From Paraburkholderia sp. BL9I2N2 (GTDB lineage Bacteria; Pseudomonadota; Gammaproteobacteria; Burkholderiales; Burkholderiaceae), in the NCBI RefSeq assembly GCF_004339745.1, contig NZ_SMGP01000004.1, positions 620,001 through 684,000 on the forward strand: a stretch of DNA of 64,000 nucleotides, in the 5' to 3' direction. This document shows positions 17,058-25,448 of the stretch, piece after piece (the first letter of the stretch is position 1; the number at the start of each line of letters is the position of its first letter). The position numbers were made by a program, and so were the translations under genes. Under the pieces are notes generated by a model, which worked only from the letters and a program-made list of their open reading frames with translations, was not told the DNA's origin and did not search any database.

Positions 17058-18275
17058 CTATTGCGGTTCCACCTGCACCAACGGGAAACGGATCTCGAAC
17101 GTCGTCCCCACCCCTTCGCGCGAGACGAAATGGATGTGTCCGTTCAACACGCGGCACAGTTCCTTGACGATAGCGAGACCGAGGCCCGTGCCGGGAATAT
17201 CTTCACCCGCGGCGCGCTCGAATTCGTCGAACACGCGGTCCGCATCCGAAGGCGCGATGCCCACGCCGGTATCCGCGACGCGAATCGACCAGTGCTCCGC
17301 GTCGGCCATCGCGAAGTTCAATTCGATTTCCCCCGACTTCGTGTACTTGGTCGCGTTGGAGAGCAGATTGACGGCGATCTGTTTGAGCTTGAGACGATTG
17401 GATGTGACCGCCGTCAACGCAGGATCGAATGCCGTGCGCAACGTGAGTCCTTTTGCCTCGATCGAAGGACGCGACGAGGTGACGAGCTCCTCGTACAGCT
17501 CGCGCAGTTCAACCTGTTCGAATGCGAACGGGGCGCCGTCGCCGAGCACCATGGAATACTCGACCATCTGCTCGACGAGCTGTTTCATATCGGCCGCCTG
17601 GCGGTTCGCCAGCGTCAACGCCGTTTCGGCCCTGGCAGGCGCGCGCGAGATCAATTGCAGCGCGATGGAAAAGGTGTTCAGAAAATTGCGCAGATCGTGG
17701 ACCACGCTGCGTGTGATCTGCATGCGCGACTCGTACAGGTCGCTCACCAGCCGCTGCTTCAGCATCAACTCGTGATTGGCGCGCTCGAGCCGGCCGGTGT
17801 ACTCGTCGATCTTGCGGTCCCGTTCGCTGACCACTTCCTTGATCGACGTGAGCGTGACCATGCTGAAGGTTTCGGCGATCAGGCGCCGTGCCCGGCTCTC
17901 ATGGCGGCGCGTGAAGGTGCTGTCGAGACTGGCGAATTCCTCGAGCGCTTCGGCCAGCACCTGATCGAAGAGATCGAGTTCGCGCACCAGTTCCTCGATA
18001 CGATAGCCCTGGCGCCAGCGGATCTTGCCGTGTTTTCTCGCATTGCGCTCGATAGTCGTCTCGACCCGTTCGAGATCTTCGACATCGAGGGCCGCGCACA
18101 GTCCTTCGAGAATCTCCGGCAGATGATCCGCCAGTTGCTGATAAGTGAGTTTGTCCGCTTCGACGAGGTCGGTGTCGCCGAATACGGCATTCATCCATTG
18201 CTCGGTGAGTCGGATCCGTTCCGCGCGAACGAAGTCAGCAAAATTGCGCAGCGGGCTAACACGTGTGTCGGTCAT
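17058..18275 (-). CDS. Sensor histidine kinase with N-terminal RsbRD domain
   Basis: Cytoplasmic histidine kinase of 405 residues without membrane segments. The N-terminus (about 8-150) matches the RsbRD N-terminal domain (FVRAERIRLTEQWM, HLPEILEGL). A coiled coil leads to the H-box VVHDLRNFLN with phospho-acceptor His193. The ATPase domain has the N-box NLLSNATKYT, the G1 motif DTGVGIAPSD and the G2 motif GTGLGLAIV. The start ATG at 18275 lacks a good ribosome site. A divergent single-domain response regulator lies 281 bases away, a likely partner. Confidence 0.87.
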   Translation of the reverse strand: MTDTRVSPLRNFADFVRAERIRLTEQWMNAVFGDTDLVEADKLTYQQLADHLPEILEGLCAALDVEDLERVETTIERNARKHGKIRWRQGYRIEELVRELDLFDQVLAEALEEFASLDSTFTRRHESRARRLIAETFSMVTLTSIKEVVSERDRKIDEYTGRLERANHELMLKQRLVSDLYESRMQITRSVVHDLRNFLNTFSIALQLISRAPARAETALTLANRQAADMKQLVEQMVEYSMVLGDGAPFAFEQVELRELYEELVTSSRPSIEAKGLTLRTAFDPALTAVTSNRLKLKQIAVNLLSNATKYTKSGEIELNFAMADAEHWSIRVADTGVGIAPSDADRVFDEFERAAGEDIPGTGLGLAIVKELCRVLNGHIHFVSREGVGTTFEIRFPLVQVEPQ

Positions 18276-18556
18276 GATGGCGCATTGGGGTGAAGTTTCT
18301 ACAACGTACAAAGGCTCGAACCACCCACGCGCGTTGGACCGGAGGCGCATGGCGTGCCTCACAGGACAGGTACGTTCGGCTGGAGTCAATTAAAGGCCTG
18401 GCCGGCAAGCTCTCTGCCCTCGCGTGTCCCGAAAGCGCCGCCGCAGCCGATTATTCGCACCATTATCGCCGCAATCGCGGATTGTGGAACACCTCTTGCG
18501 GCGCTGTAGTCGGATGACAATAACGCTAACTCGAACGTTTAACCCGGCGGCCTCTG

Positions 18557-18916
18557 ATGCACTCAATCTTGCTGGTAGACGACGAGCCGGAAATCCTGGC
18601 GGCGTGGCGCCTGATACTCGAGAACGAAGGTTACGAAGTCGGTTGCGCGAGCAACGGCGCAGAGGCGGTCGCGCGTGCGGCAACCAGCGTTCCCGCCCTG
18701 ATCATCACCGACTGGATGATGCCCCTGGTGGACGGCGCTGAATTGTGCCGTCGACTGAAGGCGATACCGGAACTCGCCAACGTGCCGATTCTCGTGCATA
18801 CCGCTGTTCCGCCGCCCGAGGGCGCGGTCAAGAACTGGGATGTCTGCCTGAGAAAGCCGGTAGGCGCGGAGCTTTTTCTGACGACGGTCGCGCAACTGTG
18901 CAAGCAGCGGTATTAG
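18557..18916 (+). CDS. Single-domain response regulator
   Basis: CheY-like receiver of 119 residues with no output domain. Acidic pocket Asp8 and Asp9 (LLVDDEP), phospho-acceptor Asp52 (TDWMMP), Thr82 and Lys100 (LRKPV) are all present. It is probably phosphorylated by the divergent RsbRD-type kinase and acts by protein contact. The start ATG lacks a strong ribosome site. Confidence 0.88.
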   Translation: MHSILLVDDEPEILAAWRLILENEGYEVGCASNGAEAVARAATSVPALIITDWMMPLVDGAELCRRLKAIPELANVPILVHTAVPPPEGAVKNWDVCLRKPVGAELFLTTVAQLCKQRY

Positions 18917-19019
18917 CTGTTGATCGTTTGAGCGCACAACGGGCAGTTTCTTCCGATTCTCGCGTGCCGCATCTTTGATGACCGGCAATATTGTCTCGCG
19001 CATTTCTCTGCGCCTCGCA

Positions 19020-19919
19020 TCACTTCGAATTGAGCACCTTCAAAAAATCGACGAATGCGCGCAACGGCGCCGGCAAATGACGATGCCCCGGATAGTAGAG
19101 AAACGGCCCTGAAAAACGCTGCCACCACGGCTCCAGAATCGGCTCCAATGCGCCGCTGTCGAGATGCGGGCGAAGCATGTCTTCGAACAGATGAATGACA
19201 CCCACGCCCGCGACGGCCGCGCTGACCGCGAGATCGATTGCCGCGCCGGGCCGCACCAGCAGCGGTCCCGATGGATTCAACTGCAACACTTCGCCATCGC
19301 GCTCGAAATACCAGATCGGCATGGCGCCACCGGCGAACTGTCCGCGCAGGCACGCATGCGAGAGCAACTCGCTGGGATGATCGGGACGGCCGTGCGCGTC
19401 GAGATAGCCTGGCGCTGCCGCCGTGGCGAAGCGTTGCACGCGCGGTCCGATCGGTATCGCGATCATGTCCTGTTCGAGCCGCTCGTCATAGCGAATGCCG
19501 GCGTCGCAGCCGATCGACAGCACATCGACGAAACCATCCTCGACCACGACCTCGACGCGGATGTCCGGATACGTCTTCAGGAAGGCGGCGATGATGCTCG
19601 GCAAGACGATCCGGGCGGCGCTCGACGGTACGTTCAGTTTGAGCGTGCCGGCCGGTTTGTCCCTGAACACGTTCAGCACGTCCAGCGCCGCTTCCATCTC
19701 GCTGAAGAGCGGCGTCAGCTTCTCGATGAGACGCAAGCCGGCCTCGGTCGGCGCCACGCTGCGCGTGGTGCGGTTGAGCAGGCGCAGACCGAGCTTGGCC
19801 TCGAGGCGGCGCACGGCGATGCTCAGACTCGACGCCGACACGCCGCTGACGCGTGCCGCGTCGCGAAAGCCGCCCGCGCGGGTGACCGAGACGAAGGCGG
19901 CCAGATCGTTCAATTCCAT
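19020..19919 (-). CDS. LysR family transcriptional regulator
   Basis: LysR-type regulator of 299 residues. The winged helix-turn-helix is at about 3-62 (LAAFVSVTRAGGFRDAARV, SASSLSIAVRRLEAKLG) followed by a periplasmic-binding-like effector domain (about 90-295). The start MELNDLAAFV is the usual LysR beginning. It is divergent from the aldo/keto reductase gene with 104 bases between them, so that gene is its most likely target. Effector unknown. Confidence 0.9.
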   Translation of the reverse strand: MELNDLAAFVSVTRAGGFRDAARVSGVSASSLSIAVRRLEAKLGLRLLNRTTRSVAPTEAGLRLIEKLTPLFSEMEAALDVLNVFRDKPAGTLKLNVPSSAARIVLPSIIAAFLKTYPDIRVEVVVEDGFVDVLSIGCDAGIRYDERLEQDMIAIPIGPRVQRFATAAAPGYLDAHGRPDHPSELLSHACLRGQFAGGAMPIWYFERDGEVLQLNPSGPLLVRPGAAIDLAVSAAVAGVGVIHLFEDMLRPHLDSGALEPILEPWWQRFSGPFLYYPGHRHLPAPLRAFVDFLKVLNSK

Positions 19920-20023
19920 GGCGATTGTGCAAAATTTTAAACAACCCGTACACGTTAGACGGCTTTATTTAACAACGCAACCCCGTCCATACTGGCGTTC
20001 AACCACTTACCAAGGAGCGCGTC

Positions 20024-20905
20024 ATGTCGAATCTCAACACCACGGACACCTTTCCGCTCGCCGGCCGCTCGGTACGCCGCATGGGCTACGGCGCCATGCA
20101 ACTGGCCGGCCCCGGCGTATTCGGGCCGCCGAAGGATCGCGATGCAGCGCTCGCCGTGTTGCGCGAAGCGGTGGCGTCCGGCGTCAACCACATCGATACG
20201 AGCGACTTTTACGGGCCGCACGTCACCAACCAGTTGATCCGCGAAGCGCTGCATCCTTATCCCGGCGACCTCGTGATCGTCACCAAGGTGGGCGCGGTGC
20301 GCGGCAGCGACGGCGCGTGGCTGCCGGCATTCGAACCGGACGATATCGAGCGCGGCGTGCACGACAATCTGCGCAATCTCGGCCTCGATGTGCTCGAGGT
20401 CGTGAACATGCGGATCATGGGCAGCGTGCATGCGCCCGCCGAGGGTTCGATCGAAAAGCAGGTCACGGCGCTGGCCGAACTTCAGCGACGTGGACTCGTG
20501 CGTCATATCGGCTTGAGCAACGTGACGGCGACGCAAATAACGGAGGCGCAGCGCATTGCCGAGATCGTCTGTGTGCAGAATCACTACAACCTGGTGCACC
20601 GGGAAGACGACGCACTGATCGAGGAACTCGCGGGGAAGGGGATCGCGTATGTGCCGTTCTTCCCGCTTGGCGGGTTCACGCCGATTCAGTCGTCAGCGCT
20701 GTCGGATATTGCACAAACACTCGGCGCCACGCCGATGCAAGTCGCGCTCGCGTGGCTGTTGCAGCGGGCACCGAACATTCTGTTGATCCCCGGCACGTCG
20801 AGCGTCGGGCATCTGCGTGAAAATCTGCAGGCGTCGCAATTGAAATTGTCCGCCGAGGTGTGCGCGAAACTGGATGCGATCGGTCTCGCCAACGGCGAAG
20901 CGTGA
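20024..20905 (+). CDS. Aldo/keto reductase
   Basis: NADPH-dependent oxidoreductase of 293 residues with the (beta/alpha)8 fold of the aldo/keto reductases. Catalytic Asp58 and Tyr63 are in HIDTSDFYGP, and Lys88 in IVTKVG. The fourth residue of the usual tetrad, a histidine, is replaced: the equivalent strand reads VVNMRIMG, which occurs in a subset of the family. The cofactor loop IPGTSSVGHLREN is at about 262-274. A ribosome site AAGGAG precedes the ATG. Substrate unknown. Regulation by the divergent LysR protein is likely. Confidence 0.9.
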   Translation: MSNLNTTDTFPLAGRSVRRMGYGAMQLAGPGVFGPPKDRDAALAVLREAVASGVNHIDTSDFYGPHVTNQLIREALHPYPGDLVIVTKVGAVRGSDGAWLPAFEPDDIERGVHDNLRNLGLDVLEVVNMRIMGSVHAPAEGSIEKQVTALAELQRRGLVRHIGLSNVTATQITEAQRIAEIVCVQNHYNLVHREDDALIEELAGKGIAYVPFFPLGGFTPIQSSALSDIAQTLGATPMQVALAWLLQRAPNILLIPGTSSVGHLRENLQASQLKLSAEVCAKLDAIGLANGEA

Positions 20906-20923
20906 TCGCAAAGCACTGCGATT

Positions 20924-21817
20924 TCACACCGAATTCGCGATGGTCTCCCGCAGCCACTGATGTGCCGGATCGCGGTGCGAGCGCTCATGCCAGAGCATCG
21001 CGATCTCGTAGCCCGGCACATCCAGTGGCGGCTCGACCACCCGCAGCGCGCTGTTGTCGCGTACCAGCCGTTCCGGAAGCATGCCCACCAGGTCGGTGCT
21101 TGCCAGAGCCGACAACATGAACAAAAAGTGCGGCACGGACAGCACGACCCGACGCGTCATGCCGGCCTTCGCGAGCGCTTCGTCCGTCGCGCCGGCAAAC
21201 CCGCCGCCGTCCGGCGATACGATCACGTGCTCCAGTTTGCAGAACTGCGCGAGCGTCGGCCGGCGCTTCAGACGTGGGTGACCGGCGCGGCCCACCAGAA
21301 CATAGCGCTCGGCGAACAGCACCCGGTGGCGCAATCCTTCGGGCGCGCCTTCGCTGGTATGAAATCCCAGATCGATCTCCCCTTGTTCGGCTTGCCGCGC
21401 AATACGTGGCGGAGCCAATTCGACGACGGCGACGCGCGTGCCCGGCGCCGCCGCGCGCAAGCCGGCCAGCGCGGGCAGGATGATCGTCAATTCGACGCAG
21501 TCGGTCGCGGCAATGCGCCAGCTTTGCGTTGCTTCGGCGGGATCGAAAGGGCGCGCCGGCGCCACCGCGCGTTCGAGTGCTTCGAGCGCTTCGCGCAAGG
21601 GTTCGCGCAACGCCTCGGCGCGCGCGGTGGGCCGCATGCCGCGCGGTCCGGGCAGCAACAGCGGGTCGCCGAGGACATCGCGCAGTTTGGCCAGATGCGC
21701 GCTGACCGACGGCTGCGAGAAGTTCAGCCGCTCCGCCGCGCGCGTGACATTGTGCTCCGACAGCAGCACGTCGAGCGTGACGAGCAGGTTGAGGTCGAGT
21801 CTCCTGAGATTATTCAT
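20924..21817 (-). CDS. LysR family transcriptional regulator
   Basis: LysR-type regulator of 297 residues of the NodD/NahR-like branch (RRLDLNLLVTLDVLLSE, RAAERLNFSQPSVSAHLAKLR). The effector domain carries ELTIILPALAGL, VYVLVG-like strands and the SVPHFLFM segment typical of this branch. The ATG at 21817 is preferred over one at 21832 because MNNLRRLDLNLL is the normal start and CAGG lies before it. It is divergent from the quinone reductase gene across 86 bases. Confidence 0.88.
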   Translation of the reverse strand: MNNLRRLDLNLLVTLDVLLSEHNVTRAAERLNFSQPSVSAHLAKLRDVLGDPLLLPGPRGMRPTARAEALREPLREALEALERAVAPARPFDPAEATQSWRIAATDCVELTIILPALAGLRAAAPGTRVAVVELAPPRIARQAEQGEIDLGFHTSEGAPEGLRHRVLFAERYVLVGRAGHPRLKRRPTLAQFCKLEHVIVSPDGGGFAGATDEALAKAGMTRRVVLSVPHFLFMLSALASTDLVGMLPERLVRDNSALRVVEPPLDVPGYEIAMLWHERSHRDPAHQWLRETIANSV

Positions 21818-21830
21818 GGCTATACCTGAC

Positions 21831-21854
21831 ATATTGACAATTCATTTCCAATAT
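21831..21854. promoter_or_regulatory. Dyad ATATTG-N12-CAATAT in LysR/quinone reductase intergenic region
   Basis: Perfect six-base arms at 21831-21836 and 21849-21854 in the 86-base divergent spacer. Size and position fit a LysR-family recognition site for the adjacent regulator. Confidence 0.5.
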
Positions 21855-21903
21855 ACCGGAGCGAGGTCTATCTTTGGTTTCTTTCAACCATGAAGGCCAT
21901 GTG

Positions 21904-22680
21904 ATGAACGTTCTTCTTGTTTATGCGCACCCGGAACCCAAGTCGTTGAATGGGGCGCTCAGGGACTTTGCGGTCAAACGTCTTGAAGATGCCGGACACA
22001 CCGTTCAGGTATCCGACCTTTACGCAATGCAGTGGAAAGCATCGCTCGATGCGCACGACAGCCTCGTGAAACAACCCGGCGAACGCTTTGATCCGGCGCT
22101 CGACTCGAAGCATGCGTTCGAGAACGGGCTGCAGAGTAAAGACATCGAACTCGAACAGGAAAAGCTGATGTGGGCGGATGCAGTCATCCTGCAGTTTCCG
22201 CTCTGGTGGTTCACCATGCCTGCCATCCTGAAAGGCTGGGTGGAGCGTGTGTATGCGTACGGCTTTGCATACGGCGTCGGCGAGCATTCCGATGCGCGCT
22301 GGGGCGAGCGCTACGGCGAGGGCAAACTCGCCGGCAAGCGCGCGATGCTGATGGTCACGACGGGTGGTTGGGAATCGCACTACAGTCCGCGCGGCATCAA
22401 CGGTCCGATGGACGACGTGCTGTTCCCGATTCAGCACGGCATTCTGTATTACCCCGGCTTCGACGTGTTGCCGCCGTTCGTGATCTACCAGACAAGCCGC
22501 ATCGACGAAGCGAACTATCCGGAGGTGCGTGATGCGCTCGGGCAACGGCTCGACGATCTTTGGACCACAGCGCCGATTCCGTTCCGGCCGCAGAACAGCG
22601 GCGCATACACGATTCCGGAACTGACGCTGCGGGCCGATATCGAGCCCGAAAAGGTCGGGTTCGGTGCGCACGTCGAATAG
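21904..22680 (+). CDS. Flavodoxin-fold NAD(P)H dehydrogenase (quinone)
   Basis: FMN/FAD-dependent quinone reductase-type oxidoreductase of 258 residues. The flavin phosphate loop is AHPEPKSLNGAL at about 8-19; DAVILQFPLWWFTMPAILKGW and GGWESHYSPRGINGPMDD are hallmark segments of the NQO1-like/MdaB family. The ATG at 21904 is chosen: it begins MNVLLVYAHPEPK, and GAAGG lies eight bases upstream. The divergent LysR gene suggests induction by an electrophile or quinone, which is inference. Confidence 0.9.
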   Translation: MNVLLVYAHPEPKSLNGALRDFAVKRLEDAGHTVQVSDLYAMQWKASLDAHDSLVKQPGERFDPALDSKHAFENGLQSKDIELEQEKLMWADAVILQFPLWWFTMPAILKGWVERVYAYGFAYGVGEHSDARWGERYGEGKLAGKRAMLMVTTGGWESHYSPRGINGPMDDVLFPIQHGILYYPGFDVLPPFVIYQTSRIDEANYPEVRDALGQRLDDLWTTAPIPFRPQNSGAYTIPELTLRADIEPEKVGFGAHVE

Positions 22681-22867
22681 GATCCTGACGGGGCGCGCGT
22701 AGTAGGTTCTTCATACAAGGAGGCGCGCCTCTTGTCGCGACCCCAAGCTGACGGGATCGTATGTTTCGCTGAAATTTGGTTGTAAGTCGCCGTTGCTAGA
22801 GTCGTCCACAGAATTGTGCCGCCGTATGCCGGACAGTGGACACCTGGAAAGGGAAGAGCGACAAACC

Positions 22868-23722
22868 ATGAATAAAGCTCGTGCGTTCTGGCTCATTCTG
22901 ACGCTGCTTTTTACGACGCCCGCCTGGGCGTTTCAGTCACGCGTCGTCACGATTCCGAGCGCGGCCATGCATAAGTCGCTCGAAGCGACGGTCGTGCTGC
23001 CCGATCAATATGCGCGCGGCAAAGCGGCCGACCGCTTTCCGGTCGTCTATCTGTTGCACGGCTCGGGCGGCGACTACACCGACTGGACCTCGAATTCGCA
23101 GATCGGCAAGCTGGCCGACCGCTATCACGTGATACTCGTGATGCCCGATGGCGGCCACGAAAGCTGGTACATCGACAGTCCGGTCGATCCGCACAGCCGC
23201 TACGAAACCTATGTGGGCACCGAGGTGGTGGGTTACGTCGACGCGCATTTCCGCACGATCGCGACGCGTCAGGCGCGCGCCATTACCGGCTTGAGCATGG
23301 GCGGCTTCGGCGCCTTGCATATCGCGCTGGACCGGCCGGACGAATTCGGCGCCGCGGGCAGCATCAGCGGTGCGGTGGATCCGCGTGGCTGCGAGGACGA
23401 GCCGGGCATCGACCAGGTATTCGGCGATCCGATGCGGCATGCCGACTTCTGGAACAACGAGGCGATCGTCGAGAATGCGCGCAGTTTCGGCAACGCGCAT
23501 ATCGCGCTCACGATCGACTGCGGGGTGAACGACTCGCTGGTGCAATCGAACCGCACGCTGCACGAGCGGCTGGTCGAACTCGGCGTGCCGCACGACTACG
23601 CGGAGCGGCCCGGCGGCCACACCTGGAAGTACTGGGCCAACGCGGTGCAGTATCAGGTGCTGTTTTTCGCCGGGACGTTCAAGCGCAACGGGGCCACTAC
23701 TGCGGTAAGCGCCGCAGCTTGA
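22868..23722 (+). CDS. Secreted esterase, alpha/beta-hydrolase (esterase D-like)
   Basis: Exported esterase of 284 residues of the PF00756 (esterase D/S-formylglutathione hydrolase-like) group. Signal peptide MNKARAFWLILTLLFTTPA with cleavage near AWA-F. The oxyanion segment is LLHGSGGDYTDW, nucleophile Ser143 lies in GLSMGG, and the catalytic His in GGHTWKYW. DGGHESWYIDSP is typical of these secreted esterases. The ATG at 22868 is the one that creates the signal peptide; a GGAAGAG stretch precedes it at a slightly long distance. Substrate unknown. Confidence 0.87.
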   Translation: MNKARAFWLILTLLFTTPAWAFQSRVVTIPSAAMHKSLEATVVLPDQYARGKAADRFPVVYLLHGSGGDYTDWTSNSQIGKLADRYHVILVMPDGGHESWYIDSPVDPHSRYETYVGTEVVGYVDAHFRTIATRQARAITGLSMGGFGALHIALDRPDEFGAAGSISGAVDPRGCEDEPGIDQVFGDPMRHADFWNNEAIVENARSFGNAHIALTIDCGVNDSLVQSNRTLHERLVELGVPHDYAERPGGHTWKYWANAVQYQVLFFAGTFKRNGATTAVSAAA

Positions 23723-23770
23723 GGCTGTGCCCGCGCGCAGCGGGGCGGTTTCAAGCCGCCCACTTTTCCA

Positions 23771-25063
23771 TCAATCGATGCCGTGAAACACCGCATCGTC
23801 CGGACCGAGATAGGCGGGCGGGCGCCACGCCGCATCGCGCATGGAGTGCTGGACCAGTTTCTCGACGCCCAACAGCACCGCGAAAATCGCCATCCGCACT
23901 GGAATGCCGTTATCGGTTTGCCGGAAAATCGCCAGCCGTGAATCGTGATTCAGGTCCACGCTAAGATCGTTGGCGCCTGGCCGGCTGTCGCGCGGCAGCG
24001 GGTGCATGATCAGCGTATCGGCGCCGCACACGCCATCCACCAGCGCCTGATTGATCTGGAAGTCCGGCGTGTAGCCTTCGAACGATTCGTCGGTGAAGCG
24101 CTCTTTCTGGATGCGCGTGGCGTACACCACGTCGGCGCCGCGCAGTCCGGCGGTCAGATCGTGGGTCTGCTCGATCACGTGGTCGTTGCGCGAAATCTGC
24201 TCGATGATATAGCTCGGCATTTCGAGCATGGGCGGCGAGATCAGCGTGAACTTGATGCCGCGATACAGCGCCAGCAGCTTGACCAGCGAGTGCACGGTGC
24301 GCCCGTATTTGAGGTCGCCGACCAGCGCGATATGGGCGCCGTCGACGATCTTGCCGAGGCGCGAGAACTCGCGCTGAATCGTGTACAGATCGAGCAGCGC
24401 CTGGCTCGGGTGTTCGCCCGGGCCGTCGCCGCCGTTGATCACCGGCACGTTGGTGGCGCGCGCGAATTCAGCCACCGAGCCTTGCTCCGGATGGCGGATC
24501 ACCAGCGCGTCCACGTAGCCGCTCATCACGCGGCTGGTGTCGTAGATCGACTCGCCCTTGGCCATCGACGAAAACGTGAAGCCGGTGGTGTCGCACACCG
24601 AGCCGCCCAGCCGGCAGAACGCCGCGCCGAAGCTCACACGGGTGCGCGTGCTGGCTTCGAAGAACAGATTGCCGAGCACCGCGCCTTCCAGCACACGGGA
24701 GATTTTGCGGCGCCGGGCGATCGGCTGCATGATGTCGGCCACGCGAAACAGCGCCTCCACCGAGTCGCGCGAGAATTGATCCACCGACAGCAACTGCGGC
24801 TTGCCCTCAAACAGCATCTGGCTGGCGAGCGACTGTGAGTCTACGCTTTGCGTATACTTGTCGCCCGGCTCGCCGTTCACCACGATTTCCGACACGAAGC
24901 GCTCGACGATCTCCGGCATGGCCCGCGATTCCTGCGAGTCGTCCGGCAGGAGCCACGTATCAAGCGCCCGGCGCGACACGCCGATGCGGCTCGCGAACGT
25001 GTCGCGTGTCATGTTCAGGCGACGCATCGCATCGCGTAGGAAGGCTTGTTGCGGGACGCTCAT
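23771..25063 (-). CDS. pyrB: Aspartate carbamoyltransferase with N-terminal HTH domain
   Basis: ATCase of 430 residues, about 120 longer than the catalytic chain of the classic enzyme. Residues about 5-60 form an XRE-like helix-turn-helix (MTRDTFASRIGVSRRALDTWL). The catalytic part has FFEASTRTRVSFG (carbamoyl-phosphate loop, 134-146), MAKGES (Lys169), IRHPEQG (His191) and HPLPR, so it should be active: carbamoyl phosphate plus aspartate to carbamoyl aspartate. It stands apart from other pyrimidine genes. A dedicated regulatory or assembly role of the HTH is inference. It may be a second pyrB copy. Confidence 0.88.
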   Translation of the reverse strand: MSVPQQAFLRDAMRRLNMTRDTFASRIGVSRRALDTWLLPDDSQESRAMPEIVERFVSEIVVNGEPGDKYTQSVDSQSLASQMLFEGKPQLLSVDQFSRDSVEALFRVADIMQPIARRRKISRVLEGAVLGNLFFEASTRTRVSFGAAFCRLGGSVCDTTGFTFSSMAKGESIYDTSRVMSGYVDALVIRHPEQGSVAEFARATNVPVINGGDGPGEHPSQALLDLYTIQREFSRLGKIVDGAHIALVGDLKYGRTVHSLVKLLALYRGIKFTLISPPMLEMPSYIIEQISRNDHVIEQTHDLTAGLRGADVVYATRIQKERFTDESFEGYTPDFQINQALVDGVCGADTLIMHPLPRDSRPGANDLSVDLNHDSRLAIFRQTDNGIPVRMAIFAVLLGVEKLVQHSMRDAAWRPPAYLGPDDAVFHGID

Positions 25064-25316
25064 GGGGCACCTGTCGGAAGAGGGGATGGCGGGCTGATGT
25101 ACGCGGTGCGTATATTAGTTTTCCTGCGGCAGAAGTCAAGCAATTTCGCGATGGACTTTGCCAAGCCGCGCCGGTCGCGGTTACACTGCGTGTCATGCAT
25201 TCCGGCCCAACGCTCAGACTCCGCCCGTCGACTTCCGCACGTCTCGCTCACGCGAGCGTCGCCGTCGCACGCGCGTGGGGCTCGAACGTCGGCGCCAAAG
25301 CCAAAAAACAGCCGCT
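25064..25316. other. Intergenic region between pyrB and the dapA leader
   Basis: Divergent spacer of pyrB and the dapA-like gene, together with the structured leader 385 bases long. No gene or clear promoter hexamers were recognised. Confidence 0.45.
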
Positions 25317-25368
25317 CATCTGACCGGAGCTCGCTGTTCCGTCAGATGTGCGACGGAACAGCCGGTCA
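25317..25368 (+). promoter_or_regulatory. Overlapping inverted repeats in the dapA leader
   Basis: GCTGTTCCGTC (25333-25343) pairs perfectly with GACGGAACAGC (25352-25362), extended outside by TGACCG (25321-25326) with CGGTCA (25363-25368). A competing pair, CATCTGAC (25317-25324) with GTCAGATG (25341-25348), shares bases with the first. In RNA the two hairpins exclude each other. There is no T run after either, so this is not a simple terminator. It lies about 80 bases before the dapA start. Confidence 0.55.
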
Positions 25369-25448
25369 ACGCCCGCCTGGGCACTTTCCTGTCTTTCCTC
25401 CCTCGCACTGCCTGACGGAATCGATACGGTCGTCATCGAGGTAAAGAC

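Noticed and set aside
25333..25362. Strong hairpin before dapA as a terminator of an upstream gene
   Set aside because: No T run on either side, and the upstream gene (pyrB) points away from it.
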